The notes under the pieces: model-generated
What the model was told of the DNA's origin: nothing
Seen by the model: the letters and a program-made list of their open reading frames with translations, nothing else
Database searches by the model: none
In this document: one piece after another, positions 25,234-34,283 of the stretch
Layout of the letters: each line of letters opens with the position of its first letter
Numbering within the stretch: the stretch's first letter is position 1
DNA from: an uncultured Acidimicrobiales bacterium
GTDB taxonomy: Bacteria > Actinomycetota > Acidimicrobiia > Acidimicrobiales > Bin134
Direction: 5' to 3'
NCBI GenBank assembly: GCA_951813555.1
Contig: OX638344.1
Span: 1,550,001 to 1,614,000, forward strand
Length of the DNA: 64,000 nt
Made by a program: the position numbers and the translations under genes

Positions 25234-25441
25234 GCGGTGTTGACAAACGGGCTCTACGCGACGGAGCTGGGGCGTCGGGTTCTGGTTTTGTGACGGGTTG
25301 GGTTTCGCGTGGTTTTTGTCCGGCTGCCAGGAGTATGGGTAGCCGGTGGTTGTTGAGGTTGCGGAAGCCTCGGGCGGAGCGTTTGGCGTCTTTGGTCTTG
25401 GCGTTGGCGGCCTCGGTGCGCCCGTTGGAGTCTGTCAGTAT
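25220..25441 (-). pseudogene. ISL3-family transposase, C-terminal fragment
   Basis: On the - strand the frame reads TDSNGRTEAANAKTKDAKR, then SARGFRNLNNHRLPILLAAG, then a proline-rich tail. It ends at a TGA at 25220-25222, inside the 3' end of the helicase gene. The EAANAKTK...ARGFRN block is characteristic of the end of ISL3-type transposases. The frame is closed by a stop about 30 bases upstream of the homologous part, so only about 70 residues survive. Confidence 0.7.
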
Positions 25442-25528
25442 TGGAGCTAGCCCATTGCAGGGATGCCTTCTTGGTGCTCAGTCGTAATTCAGATTACAGG
25501 GCTGGCATTTGTCGGGTATCCTGATCAA

Positions 25529-25906
25529 ATGGAAGATTTTCGATCTCGCAGAAGCCGTCTAATTGCAGCGTTGTCAGGTCGTCTTCGACAGATCGACTGG
25601 AGAAGGCTCTACCAGAGGCTGTCCCATTTCGCCGACCGCCTAGGGCGATGGCTCGTGCGTTACGTGCTTCGTACATTTAGAGCGTTCCTCGCTGGTGCAG
25701 GGGCACTCATTTTGCTCATTCTTTGGACTATGAGGTCCGCTGGGGTCGAGTGGGCAACCATTTCCGTCTCCGAGATGCTGCTCTTGTCGCTTGCTGGCGG
25801 TGCGATCGGCGTAGTCATCCAGCGCTACTACAATAGGTTTGCCCTCATTGGCCGGTTCTCCGAGGCTCTAGCCGTCAAAGTCGAGGCAATGGAAGAGGCC
25901 ACATAG
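25529..25906 (+). CDS. Small membrane protein of unknown function
   Basis: A 125-residue hypothetical protein starting at MEDFRSRRSRLIAALSGRL. An Arg-rich amphipathic N-terminus is followed by two predicted membrane helices, AFLAGAGALILLILW near residue 55 and MLLLSLAGGAIGVVI near residue 83. The ATG at 25529 is preferred over the open-frame start at 25463. I recognise no family. It lies alone in the accessory island. Confidence 0.45.
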   Translation: MEDFRSRRSRLIAALSGRLRQIDWRRLYQRLSHFADRLGRWLVRYVLRTFRAFLAGAGALILLILWTMRSAGVEWATISVSEMLLLSLAGGAIGVVIQRYYNRFALIGRFSEALAVKVEAMEEAT

Positions 25907-26015
25907 CTATCGGTGCATTCGGGCAATGTGGAGCCAACTTCTGCATCCAACTGGTCCGCTAGGTCTAAAACTGACGGAGGTTGTTGAAAATCGGGGTCTT
26001 TCGTGGGGCAAGATC

Positions 26016-26441
26016 CTATGGACGCCAGCGGAGTTCCAAGCTGTCGCGGCCGATCACGTATACGTAAGGCCCTGGCTTGGCTGCCCGTTGCAGGATTCGG
26101 TTGAAGTTGGTCTCTAGGCGGTCCACCATCTCGGGTCCTGTGAGGTTGGCGTTGTTGTAGGCGAATACTCGCAACGTGGTTTCAGCCAGCACATCACGAT
26201 GGTCGCGAACGACGGAGTGGTCCTTGGTCAAAGCGACCCAGCCTTCTTGGTCTGCCCTAAGCATCCAGTCGGGATCGGCGATCCGCTGGTCGGCGCCTCC
26301 GTGGTATACCTCTGCCATCGGCAGTGCTTCGTGGCCTCTTGCACGAATCGCTTCGGCGATCAGATGGCGACCGAGGCCTCGATCCAAGAAGAAGACAGGT
26401 GGCGGGTGGTCAGGCTGCTGCCTGCGTCGGCCAGATGGCAC
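26016..26441 (-). CDS. PIN-like toxin (DUF5615 type)
   Basis: A 141-residue protein. FFLDRGLGRHLIAEAIRARG at residues 17-36 and DPDWMLRADQEGWVALTKDH near residue 56 match the compact PIN-like toxins, which carry a D...TKD acidic pattern. It is predicted to be an endoribonuclease. The ATG at 26441 lies inside the 3' end of the upstream antitoxin (32-base overlap), a typical translational coupling. No closer start exists before the PIN motif. Confidence 0.65.
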   Translation of the reverse strand: MPSGRRRQQPDHPPPVFFLDRGLGRHLIAEAIRARGHEALPMAEVYHGGADQRIADPDWMLRADQEGWVALTKDHSVVRDHRDVLAETTLRVFAYNNANLTGPEMVDRLETNFNRILQRAAKPGPYVYVIGRDSLELRWRP

Positions 26442-27159
26442 AGAGGGCTTCCTCTATTTGGTCTGCGGGAGTCCCAAAGTCGGCTGCGATGGACTCCAAC
26501 GGCTCGCCGGCGTTGGCGCGGGATGAAACGGCCGAGAGAGTCGCGCCCCCCTCAACAAAAACTGCATCTCCTCCCGCCACCTCCGGGATGACGCGAAGCA
26601 GAGGCCGTTCGGTCACCGGGAGGATTAGCTCGGTGGCCCAGGTGTCGCCGAAAGTGATGCGTTCCAAATGGTCCCCAATCACTTCATGGAACACGCGCTG
26701 GCCGGTGTGTACCACGGTGAGCAGCCTGAGTTGTTTGTCCTGGCTGCGGGTTGCGTAGTCGTACAAGACGCTTGCCCCATCGCTGAACAACTGCCGCGAG
26801 GCCAACGCATGCCCGAGTTCACCCTCGTTGGCGAGAATTTCAAGCGCCTTGCGGATGCGCTGGAGGGGAAGGCCAGTATTGCGAAATGCCTGGATTACGA
26901 CTGCTTCGACCAGCCCAATAAAGGGAATCGACCGTCGATCACCGAAGCGGTTGTCGAACGCGGTGATGACTGGCCCCTGCTTCACCTGCGTATTGCTCAG
27001 GAGTGTCCTCTCATAGCCTTGAGACCATGTGCGCAGAGTGGACGCGCTCATACCCACTAGGCGCGCCGCTCCAGCCACTGTGTAGAGCCGCCGGGTAAAT
27101 CGTTCGTCCTCGATGGCACCTCTCCGTCTCAAGTGGCCAACCGTCTCGTCAACAACCAT
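26410..27159 (-). CDS. Antitoxin with MerR-like HTH and C-terminal DUF433 domain
   Basis: A 249-residue protein. Residues 23-55 (RRLYTVAGAARLVGMSAST, then LRTWSQGYER) form a MerR-type helix-turn-helix. The C-terminal 60 residues (LRVIPEVAGGDAVFVEGGA, EPLESIAADFGTPADQIEEA) match DUF433, a domain of VapB-type antitoxins. It precedes and overlaps the PIN-like toxin. The joined MerR and DUF433 architecture suggests it both neutralises the toxin and represses the operon. Confidence 0.68.
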   Translation of the reverse strand: MVVDETVGHLRRRGAIEDERFTRRLYTVAGAARLVGMSASTLRTWSQGYERTLLSNTQVKQGPVITAFDNRFGDRRSIPFIGLVEAVVIQAFRNTGLPLQRIRKALEILANEGELGHALASRQLFSDGASVLYDYATRSQDKQLRLLTVVHTGQRVFHEVIGDHLERITFGDTWATELILPVTERPLLRVIPEVAGGDAVFVEGGATLSAVSSRANAGEPLESIAADFGTPADQIEEALCAIWPTQAAA

Positions 27160-27220
27160 GGTAGCGGGGGCATCATCGGCTGACAGCGCCTATGGAGCGG
27201 CAATAAGACCGCACTTGGGT

Positions 27221-27361
27221 TCACCCCAGCGCAATATCCGCGGGGCGGATGGGGATTCTTGGGAGGGCTTGGCCGGTGGCGGCTCTAACGGCGGCGGAGG
27301 AGGAGATGGTGGGGGGGGTACGCCGATGCCTTTGGCGCCGTAGGAGCTGCACCGCTCCTGG
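27221..27361 (-). pseudogene. Duplicated, degenerate 3' end of the adjacent molybdenum hydroxylase gene
   Basis: This stretch aligns closely with 28118-28260, the 3' end of the hydroxylase large-subunit gene. Shared blocks include TCACCCCAGCGC, GGGCGGATGGGGAT, GGGCTTGGCCGGTGGCGGCT and TTGGCGCCGTAG. A run of extra Cs near 27313-27318 shifts the reading frame, and 9 bases are missing in the middle. The copy is therefore non-coding. The two copies are direct repeats that bracket the second NYN cassette. Confidence 0.8.
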
Positions 27362-27409
27362 CTCAATAGACAGATCGGCCGATGTGGCCTGATGTTCTAG
27401 AGACGTCCG

Positions 27410-27438
27410 TTGAAATCCGGCTGTCGCCGCGTTACCTT
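27410..27438 (+). promoter_or_regulatory. Promoter of the second NYN cassette (hairpin unit 4)
   Basis: TTGAAA at 27410-27415 and TACCTT at 27433-27438 have a 17-base spacer, the same geometry as the three promoters at 12.5 kb. The hairpin starts about 13 bases after the -10. The intervening bases end in TACTT, as in unit 2. Confidence 0.55.
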
Positions 27439-27452
27439 GCAGGCATTACTTC

Positions 27453-27505
27453 CCCGCCCGCTGGACGGATCGTCTTGATCCATCCCCGGGCGGGTGTTTC
27501 TTGTT
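27453..27505 (+). terminator. Hairpin and T-rich tail of unit 4, abutting the NYN start
   Basis: CCCGCCCG at 27453-27460 pairs perfectly with CGGGCGGG at 27487-27494. Inside, GGA pairs with TCC and GGATC with GATCC around a GTCTT loop, giving a long, nearly continuous stem. The tail TGTTTCTTGTT runs directly into the ATG at 27506. The inner stem sequence is unrelated to units 1-3, while the CCCCGCC opening and overall fold are shared. Confidence 0.6.
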
Positions 27506-28108
27506 ATGCGCACGATTGTGCTGATCGACGGTCAGAATCTCTTTCACCTCGCGAAGAGCGCTTGGGCACCGGCTGCTTTGAGCACTACGTCTCCGTATGC
27601 ATGGCCGAGTTATGACGTGGAGAGGCTCGCAAGTGCTCTCGTTTCCCGAGTTCCTGGGCGCACCCTTGGCGAAATTCGCTTCTACACCGGTGTGCCGCGC
27701 CGGTCTGCCCAGAGCTTTTGGCACGGCTTTTGGACGAACAAGCTCCGATATCTCAGGAACAAGGGCGTATATGTATATGCGGGCAGAGTGGGAACTGGGG
27801 GGAGGGAGAAGGGGGTTGACGTCAGTCTGGCCATTGATCTCGTGCAAGCCACCCATGAGCTGCGCTACGAGACCGCGATCCTCGTGAGCCAAGACTGGGA
27901 CTTTGGTCCCGCTGTGCGACTTGCCAAAGCCATCGCACAGTCTCAAGGAAGGAACCTGGAGTTCGAATCCGCATTCCCGGTTGGTCCAGGAAGTTCGTCA
28001 AGAAGGGGCGTACCAGGAACAAACTGGGTCCCAATCGACAAGGTCATCTACGACGCCTGCCGCGATCCGAGGGACTACCGGCCTAAGGGCCGGCAACGAG
28101 ACGTCTAG
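27506..28108 (+). CDS. NYN-domain protein (PIN-like putative RNase), intact
   Basis: A 200-residue protein of the NYN/LabA-like family. TIVLIDGQNLFHLA at the N-terminus, IRFYTGVP, GREKGVDVSLAIDLVQAT and AILVSQDWDFGPAVRLAKA carry the conserved acidic residues expected for a metal-dependent PIN-like nuclease. It shares motif order with the broken gene at 12812 but is otherwise divergent. The ATG at 27506 follows a T-rich tract with no Shine-Dalgarno sequence; the in-frame GTG at 27494 lies within the hairpin. It is flanked by duplicated hydroxylase 3' ends. Confidence 0.75.
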   Translation: MRTIVLIDGQNLFHLAKSAWAPAALSTTSPYAWPSYDVERLASALVSRVPGRTLGEIRFYTGVPRRSAQSFWHGFWTNKLRYLRNKGVYVYAGRVGTGGREKGVDVSLAIDLVQATHELRYETAILVSQDWDFGPAVRLAKAIAQSQGRNLEFESAFPVGPGSSSRRGVPGTNWVPIDKVIYDACRDPRDYRPKGRQRDV

Positions 28109-28117
28109 CGGCTCTTG

Positions 28118-30432
28118 TCACCCCAGCGCGATGTCGGCTGGGCGGATGGGGATGCGGGGAAGGGCTTGGCCGGTGGCGGCTCTTACGGCGGCGGCTATGG
28201 CGGCGGAGGAGGAGATGGTGGGGGGTTCGCCTATTCCCTTGGCGCCGTAGGGGGCGCCGGGCTCGGGTTCTTCTACGAAGGCGGCGATGGTCACGTCGGG
28301 CATGTCCAGGGTGGTGGGGATCACGTAGTCGGTGAAGGAGGCGTTGCGCACTATGCCGTCGTCCAGCACGATCTCCTCCATGAGGGCCAGCCCCAGGCCC
28401 TGGGCGATGCCGCCTTCGATCTGGCCCACGGCTTGGGTGGGGTTGAGGATGCGGCCCACGTCTTGGGCGGTGGTGATGTCTCGCACTCGCACCAGGCCCA
28501 GGTCGGGGTCCACGTCGACGGTGGCCCGGTGGGCGGCGCAGGCGAACGACACGTGGGCGTTGCCCTGGCCGTTCTCGTCCAGCGCCTCGGTGGGGGCGTG
28601 GTGGTACTCCACGTCGGCCTCATAGCCGGTCCCGGCGGTTACCTGGGCCAGCAATGCCTCCTGCTGGCCGTCCAGCGACACCACCAGGCCGTCGCGCAGC
28701 ACCAGCCCGTCGGGAGATACCCCCCACTCGGCGGCGACGTCGGCCAGGATCTGTGCTCGAACCTCCCGGCAGGCGGCCTGCACGGCCCCGCCCGACATCC
28801 AGGTTTGGCGGCTGGCCGACGACGATCCGGCCGAGCCGATGGTGGCGGTTTGGGCCGGGGCCAAGATCACCTCGTCCACCCCGAGCTCGGTGCGGGCGAT
28901 CTGCTGGGCCAGGGTCACGAACCCCTGGCCCACCTCGGCACAGGCGCATGTGATGGTGGCCACTCCGTCGGACACCCGGCAGGCCGCCGATGAGTAGTCG
29001 TCGTAGCCCTCGGAGAACATGAGGTTCTTGAACCCCACGGCGAAGCCCGTTCCCCGCACGGTGTCGGCGGCATCGGTGGTGCGGCCCGATCCCCCGGGGA
29101 GGTCTCGCCGGTCGTCGGAGAGGGGGATCTCAGGTTCGGGGGCATAGGCGCACTGGCGGATCACCTCGGCTGTGGGGAACGTGCCGGTGATGAGCTGCCC
29201 GGTCACCAGCCGATCGCCGGGGCCTATGGCGTTGAGCAGCCGCAGCTCCACCGGGTCCATGTTCAAGGCGGCGGCCAGCTTGTCCATCTGCGACTCGTGG
29301 CCGAAGCAGGTCTGCACCGCGCCGAAGCCCCGCATGGCCCCGCACGGCGGGTTGTTGGTGCGGGCCGCCAAGCCCGTGATGTGGGCGGCGGGCACCTTGT
29401 AGGGGCCGGCGGCGAAACAGGAGGCGTTGGCGATGACCGCCGACGAGGTGGAGGCATAGGCCCCGCCGTCGAGCACGATCCGGGCCTCCACCTTCACCAG
29501 ATGCCCGTTGCGGTCGGCATGGTGGCGATACCACATCTTGGCCGGATGGCGGTGGACGTGGCCGAGGAACGACTCGTCGCGGCTGTAGACCATCTTCACC
29601 GGCTTGCCGGTGTGCAGGGCCAAAAGGCACAGGTGGACCTGCAACGACAGGTCCTCGCGGGCGCCGAACGCCCCGCCCACCCCGGCCAGGGTGAGGCGGA
29701 CTTTTTCCTCGTCGATCCCCAGGCAGGCCGCGATCTGCTCGCGGTCCACGTGCAGCCATTGGGTGGACACGAACAGCTCCACGCTGCCGTCCTCGTCGGG
29801 CAGCGCCATGCCCGACTCCGGCCCCATGAAGGCCTGGTCTTGCATGCCCACCTCGTAGACGCCCTCCACCACCACTTCGCCGGCCACATCCAAGTCGCCG
29901 TGGCGGATGGCTATCTCCCGGAAGACGTTGCCGTCGGGGTGGATGGGGGCGGCGGTGGGCGCAGCCTCGGCGTCGGTCACAGGCTCGCTCACCTCGTAGT
30001 CCACCACGATGGCCTCGGCAGCCCGCCGGGCGATGTCGGGGTGGTCGGCGGCCACCAGCGCCACCGGCTCGCCCACATACCGAACCTGGCCGTCGGCCAA
30101 CGCCGGCTGGTCGCCATGCTCCAGCCCATAAGTGAGACAGCCGGGCACGTCATCGGCCAGCAGCACGGCGTACACCCCGGCCATGGCCACAGCCGGGCCG
30201 ATGTCGATGCCGCGGATCAGAGCCGAGGCGTGGGGCGAGCGCAGGGTGTGGCCCCACAAGAAGTCGTCGGCCCACAGGTCGGAGGAGAAGGCGAACCGGC
30301 CCTGCACCTTGGGCACCCCGTCGGGGCGGCCCACGTCGGCGCCCACCCCTCGGGTTCCGGCGTCGACGATGGTGTCGGTGCCGGTTCCGGTCGCGGTGCT
30401 GCCACCAGCCGCGGTATTGACCGCTTCAGAGG

Positions 30433-30436
<4 letters not shown>
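28118..30436 (-). CDS. Xanthine dehydrogenase family, molybdenum-binding large subunit
   Basis: A 772-residue molybdenum hydroxylase subunit. GAMRGFGAVQTCFG matches the RGFG motif of the xanthine-dehydrogenase group rather than the CO dehydrogenase active-site loop. GQGFVTLAQQIARTELGVDE binds the cofactor, and KGIGEPPTISSSAAI near the C-terminus carries the catalytic Glu. It would hydroxylate an N-heterocycle or aldehyde. The open frame runs to 30778, but the ATG at 30436 is chosen because it overlaps the iron-sulfur gene as ATGA and begins the family-like sequence. Confidence 0.86.
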
Positions 30437-30907
<471 letters not shown>

Positions 30908-30915
<8 letters not shown>

Positions 30916-31774
30916 CGCTGGACCCTCCTTGGGCAAAGGCCCGCTTCAGGGCTCGGGTGGCCAGCACCGCTATGGCGTGGCGACGGTATGCGGCGGTGGA
31001 GCGGTGGTCGTCGATGGGGGCAGAGGCCGCGGCCACCCGCTGGCCGAACTCGGCGGCCACGGCATCATCGACACCGGCGCCGTTGTCCCAGTCGATGCGC
31101 TCGGCCACCCAGGCCTCGGCGTCGCGGGCCCGGGGAATGCCGGCGGCTACCGCTCCCAGGGCGCAGCGGACGGCGCGGGCATCGTGGTCGGCCACCAGGG
31201 CCAGCCCGGCCATGGAGATCACCATGGCGTTGCGGGGGCCGATCTTCAAGAACTCCTGGCGGCCCGTCGGCCGGTCCATCTCGGCCCGCACGATCAGCTC
31301 GCCCGGTCGCAGCGAGGTGCGCTTCACCCCGACCACGAAATCGTCCAAGGCCATCCGGCGCTCCCCATCGGGGCCCACCACCACGATCTGGGCGTTGAGC
31401 GCGGCCAGCACCGGCAGGGTGTCTCCCGCCGGCGAGGCGGTGCCCAGGTTTCCCCCCAGGGTTCCGGCGTTGCGGATGGGCGGGGAGCCCACGGTGCGGG
31501 CGGCTTGGGCCAGGGCGGGAGCGGCGTCGGCCAGCGGGGTGGTCATCATCTCGGTGTAGGTGACCCCTCCGCCCACAGTCACCCGATCATCAGCGACGCT
31601 CCATAGGCGCAATTCGGGCACTTGGGCCACGCCCACGACGTGGCTGGGACGGCGCAGGCCCCGGTTGATCTCCACCATGAGATCGGTGCCCCCGGCCAGC
31701 ACGGTGGCGTCGGGATGGTCGGCCAAAGCGCCCCGCGCCTCGTCCAGGCTCCGGGCTACCACCACGTCGCTCAT
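30908..31774 (-). CDS. Xanthine dehydrogenase family, FAD-binding medium subunit
   Basis: A 288-residue FAD subunit of the CoxM/CutM type. TVLAGGTDLMVEINRG near residue 24 and PPIRNAGTLGGNLGTASPAGD near 103 are the two FAD-binding signatures. It is the first gene of a leftward operon (FAD, [2Fe-2S], Mo subunits). It is divergent from the amidohydrolase operon starting at 31933, so the 158 bases between them probably hold shared control. Confidence 0.9.
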
Positions 31775-31871
31775 CGTGGTGGCCTTGCCTTTGCCTCTAC
31801 AGCAGCACAGAAACAGTGCAGGGTTCGCATTCCTTTGAAACTCACAGCAGGTAAAATTTAGGCGTTATGAG

Positions 31872-31893
31872 CCCAACTCGTTGGGAGAGTTGG
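31872..31893. promoter_or_regulatory. Overlapping inverted repeats between the divergent catabolic operons
   Basis: CCCAAC at 31872-31877 and GTTGGG at 31880-31885 form a tight palindrome. CCAACTC at 31873-31879 can instead pair with GAGTTGG at 31887-31893. Three half-sites of the CCAAC/GTTGG type are thus clustered between two divergent operons. This could be an operator or two alternative hairpins. The regulator is unknown. Confidence 0.35.
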
Positions 31894-31932
31894 CAATTCT
31901 GCAGAACTAATGGGTGAAAACTTTGGCAAACT

Positions 31933-33219
31933 ATGTCCTCTGTGGCTACTGAGATCAACGTTGATGGTCAGGGCCTAAGCGACCGTTTGGCTGCTCTGGC
32001 AATGATCGGCGAAATTGAGGGCACCGACGGCGCCTGCCGTTTGGCGCTCACCGATGAAGATCGGGACGGCCGCGATCTCGTTGTGACGTGGATGCGGGAT
32101 CTGGGCATGGAGATCAGCATCGACGGCATCGGCAACGTAGTGGGGACCATGGCCGGGGCCGAGCCGGGGCCTCCGGTCATGTGCGGCAGCCACATCGACA
32201 CCGTGCGCACCGGCGGGCGCTACGACGGCAACCTCGGCGTGCTGGCCGGATTGCAGGTGGTGGAGGCGGTGCAGCGGGCGGGCATCACCACCCGGCGGCC
32301 CCTCGCCGTGGGCTTCTTCACCGACGAGGAGGGCTCCCGGTTCCCGCCCGACATGCTGGGCAGCCTGGTCTACACCGGCGAGCTTCCCATAGAGGAGGCC
32401 CTCGACATCGTGGGTACCGACGGCGCGGTGGTGGGCGAGGAGCTCGACCGGATCGGCTATCGGGGCCCGGCCCCGTGTCCTTCGCCCCCGCCTCATGCCT
32501 TTGTAGAGCTGCATATCGAGCAGGGCCCGATCCTCGACACCGAAGACGTGGTGATCGGCGTGGTCACCGGGGTACAGGGCATCAGCTGGACCGAGATCAC
32601 CGTGGCCGGCCAGTCCAACCACGCTGGCACCACTCCGATGGACATGCGCCACGACGCCGGCTGGGTTGCCACCCGAATTGCGGTGTTCGTCCACGAGCTG
32701 GCCGAGGAATTCGGCCCCCCGCAGGTCTGCACCGTTGGACGGGTGGAGCTGCACCCCAACCTGGTGAACGTGGTGGCCTCCGATGCGGTGCTGACGGTGG
32801 ACATGCGCAACACCGACGACGACTTGCTCACCGAGGCCGAGGGCCGGTTGGCCGCCTTCCTGGACGAGCTGGCCGCCGAGTCCGGCACTGGGATCACCTC
32901 TCGGCGTCTGGCCCGGTTCGCCCCGGTGGAGTTCGACCCGGAGATGATCGACCGGGTGGAGCGGGTGGCCGGCGAGTTGGGCTTCAGCCACCGCCGACTG
33001 TGCTCGGGCGCTGGCCACGATGCCCAGATGTTCGCCGCGGTGTGCCCCACCTCGATGGTGTTCGTGCCCTCTTGGGAGGGCATCAGCCACAATCCGTTCG
33101 AGCACACCGAGCCCGAACATCTGGAAGCGGGGGCCAATGTGCTGCTGCGGGTCATGTTGGAGCTGGCCGAAATCGCCGAGGCCTCGGAAGTGGAAGAGGC
33201 GGCCGGGGTGACGGCATGA
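31933..33219 (+). CDS. M20-family amidohydrolase (N-carbamoyl-L-amino acid hydrolase/allantoate amidohydrolase type)
   Basis: A 428-residue zinc-dependent amidase. GSHIDTVRTGGRYDGNLGVL near residue 87 and FFTDEEGSRFPPDMLGS near 127 supply metal ligands. The dimerisation insert includes HIEQGPILD, and SGAGHDAQMFA near 358 carries a late His. It would cleave a carbamoyl or ureido group from a ring-opened hydantoin or ureide. It begins a long rightward operon and overlaps the next gene as ATGA. Confidence 0.86.
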   Translation: MSSVATEINVDGQGLSDRLAALAMIGEIEGTDGACRLALTDEDRDGRDLVVTWMRDLGMEISIDGIGNVVGTMAGAEPGPPVMCGSHIDTVRTGGRYDGNLGVLAGLQVVEAVQRAGITTRRPLAVGFFTDEEGSRFPPDMLGSLVYTGELPIEEALDIVGTDGAVVGEELDRIGYRGPAPCPSPPPHAFVELHIEQGPILDTEDVVIGVVTGVQGISWTEITVAGQSNHAGTTPMDMRHDAGWVATRIAVFVHELAEEFGPPQVCTVGRVELHPNLVNVVASDAVLTVDMRNTDDDLLTEAEGRLAAFLDELAAESGTGITSRRLARFAPVEFDPEMIDRVERVAGELGFSHRRLCSGAGHDAQMFAAVCPTSMVFVPSWEGISHNPFEHTEPEHLEAGANVLLRVMLELAEIAEASEVEEAAGVTA

Positions 33220-34283
33220 GCGCGAGCCAGGACCAGACGCTGAAGACCCACCTGGAGAGCGAAGTCTCCGACGATCGGGTGTCGCGTCTGTCCAGCAACG
33301 TCAGAGAGATAACGGTGGGCGCCGCCCAGCTCGGCCCCATCGCCCGGGCCGACACCCGGGCCGACGTGGTGGAGCGGCTGCTGGCACTGCTCCATGAGGG
33401 CAGCAAGCAGGGGTGCGAATTGGTGGTGTACCCCGAGTTGGCCCTCACCACGTTCTTCCCCCGGTGGTGGATCGACGACGTCGATGAGCTGAACAGCTTC
33501 TATGAGACCGAGATGCCCTCGCCCGAGGTCAAGCCGCTGTTCGACGAGGCCGCCCGCCTGGGGATCGGCTTCTGCCTGGGCTATGCCGAGCTGACCCCCG
33601 ACGGCCACCGCTACAACACCTATCTGCTGGTGGACGGCGACGGCAATGAGGTGGCCAAGTTCCGCAAGGTCCACATCCCCGGCCATGAGGAATACGAGCC
33701 CCAGCGCCCGTTCCAGCACCTGGAACGGGCCTACTTCGTGCCCAGCTCAGAGACGTTCCGCACCTGGACCGCATTCCGGGGCGAGATCGGCCTGGCCCTG
33801 TGCAACGACCGGCGCTGGCCCGAGACCTACCGGGTAATGGGACTAGCCGATGTGGAGATGATCCTGATCGGCTATAACACTCCTATCCACTATTATCCCG
33901 ATCCGTCCCAGGATTTCCTGGCCGGATTCCACAGCCGCCTGGTCATGCAGGCCGGGGCCTATCAGAACGGCACGTTCGTGGTGGGTGTGGCCAAGGGGGG
34001 GGAAGAGGAGGGGGTGGAGAGCCTGGCCGAGAGTTGCATCATCGGCCCCTCCGGCGAGGTGCTGGCCCAGGCGGCCACCGATGGGGACGAATTGGTGGTG
34101 GCCACCTGCAACCTGAATTGGTGCGCGGCCTACAAGAATACTCTTTATGACTTCAGCCGCTACCGCCGCCCGGAGATGTACAAGTCGATTGCCGAGGAAA
34201 TGCCGCTCATTCATGACAAGCCATATGTAGAGGGGACGCCGATAATCGGCGGGGCGTCCTCAACCCAAGGGGGAAAGCCATGA
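33216..34283 (+). CDS. Nitrilase-superfamily amidase (N-carbamoyl-D-amino acid hydrolase type)
   Basis: A 355-residue carbon-nitrogen hydrolase. The Glu-Lys-Cys triad is visible in VVYPELALTTFFPRWW, AKFRKVHIPGHEEYEP and IGLALCNDRRWPETYR. The CNDRRWPE context is that of D-carbamoylases. The ATG at 33216 overlaps the previous stop and begins the family-like sequence; the longer open frame upstream is a shadow of the M20 gene. Pairing L- and D-type carbamoylases side by side is notable. Confidence 0.87.
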   Translation: MSASQDQTLKTHLESEVSDDRVSRLSSNVREITVGAAQLGPIARADTRADVVERLLALLHEGSKQGCELVVYPELALTTFFPRWWIDDVDELNSFYETEMPSPEVKPLFDEAARLGIGFCLGYAELTPDGHRYNTYLLVDGDGNEVAKFRKVHIPGHEEYEPQRPFQHLERAYFVPSSETFRTWTAFRGEIGLALCNDRRWPETYRVMGLADVEMILIGYNTPIHYYPDPSQDFLAGFHSRLVMQAGAYQNGTFVVGVAKGGEEEGVESLAESCIIGPSGEVLAQAATDGDELVVATCNLNWCAAYKNTLYDFSRYRRPEMYKSIAEEMPLIHDKPYVEGTPIIGGASSTQGGKP

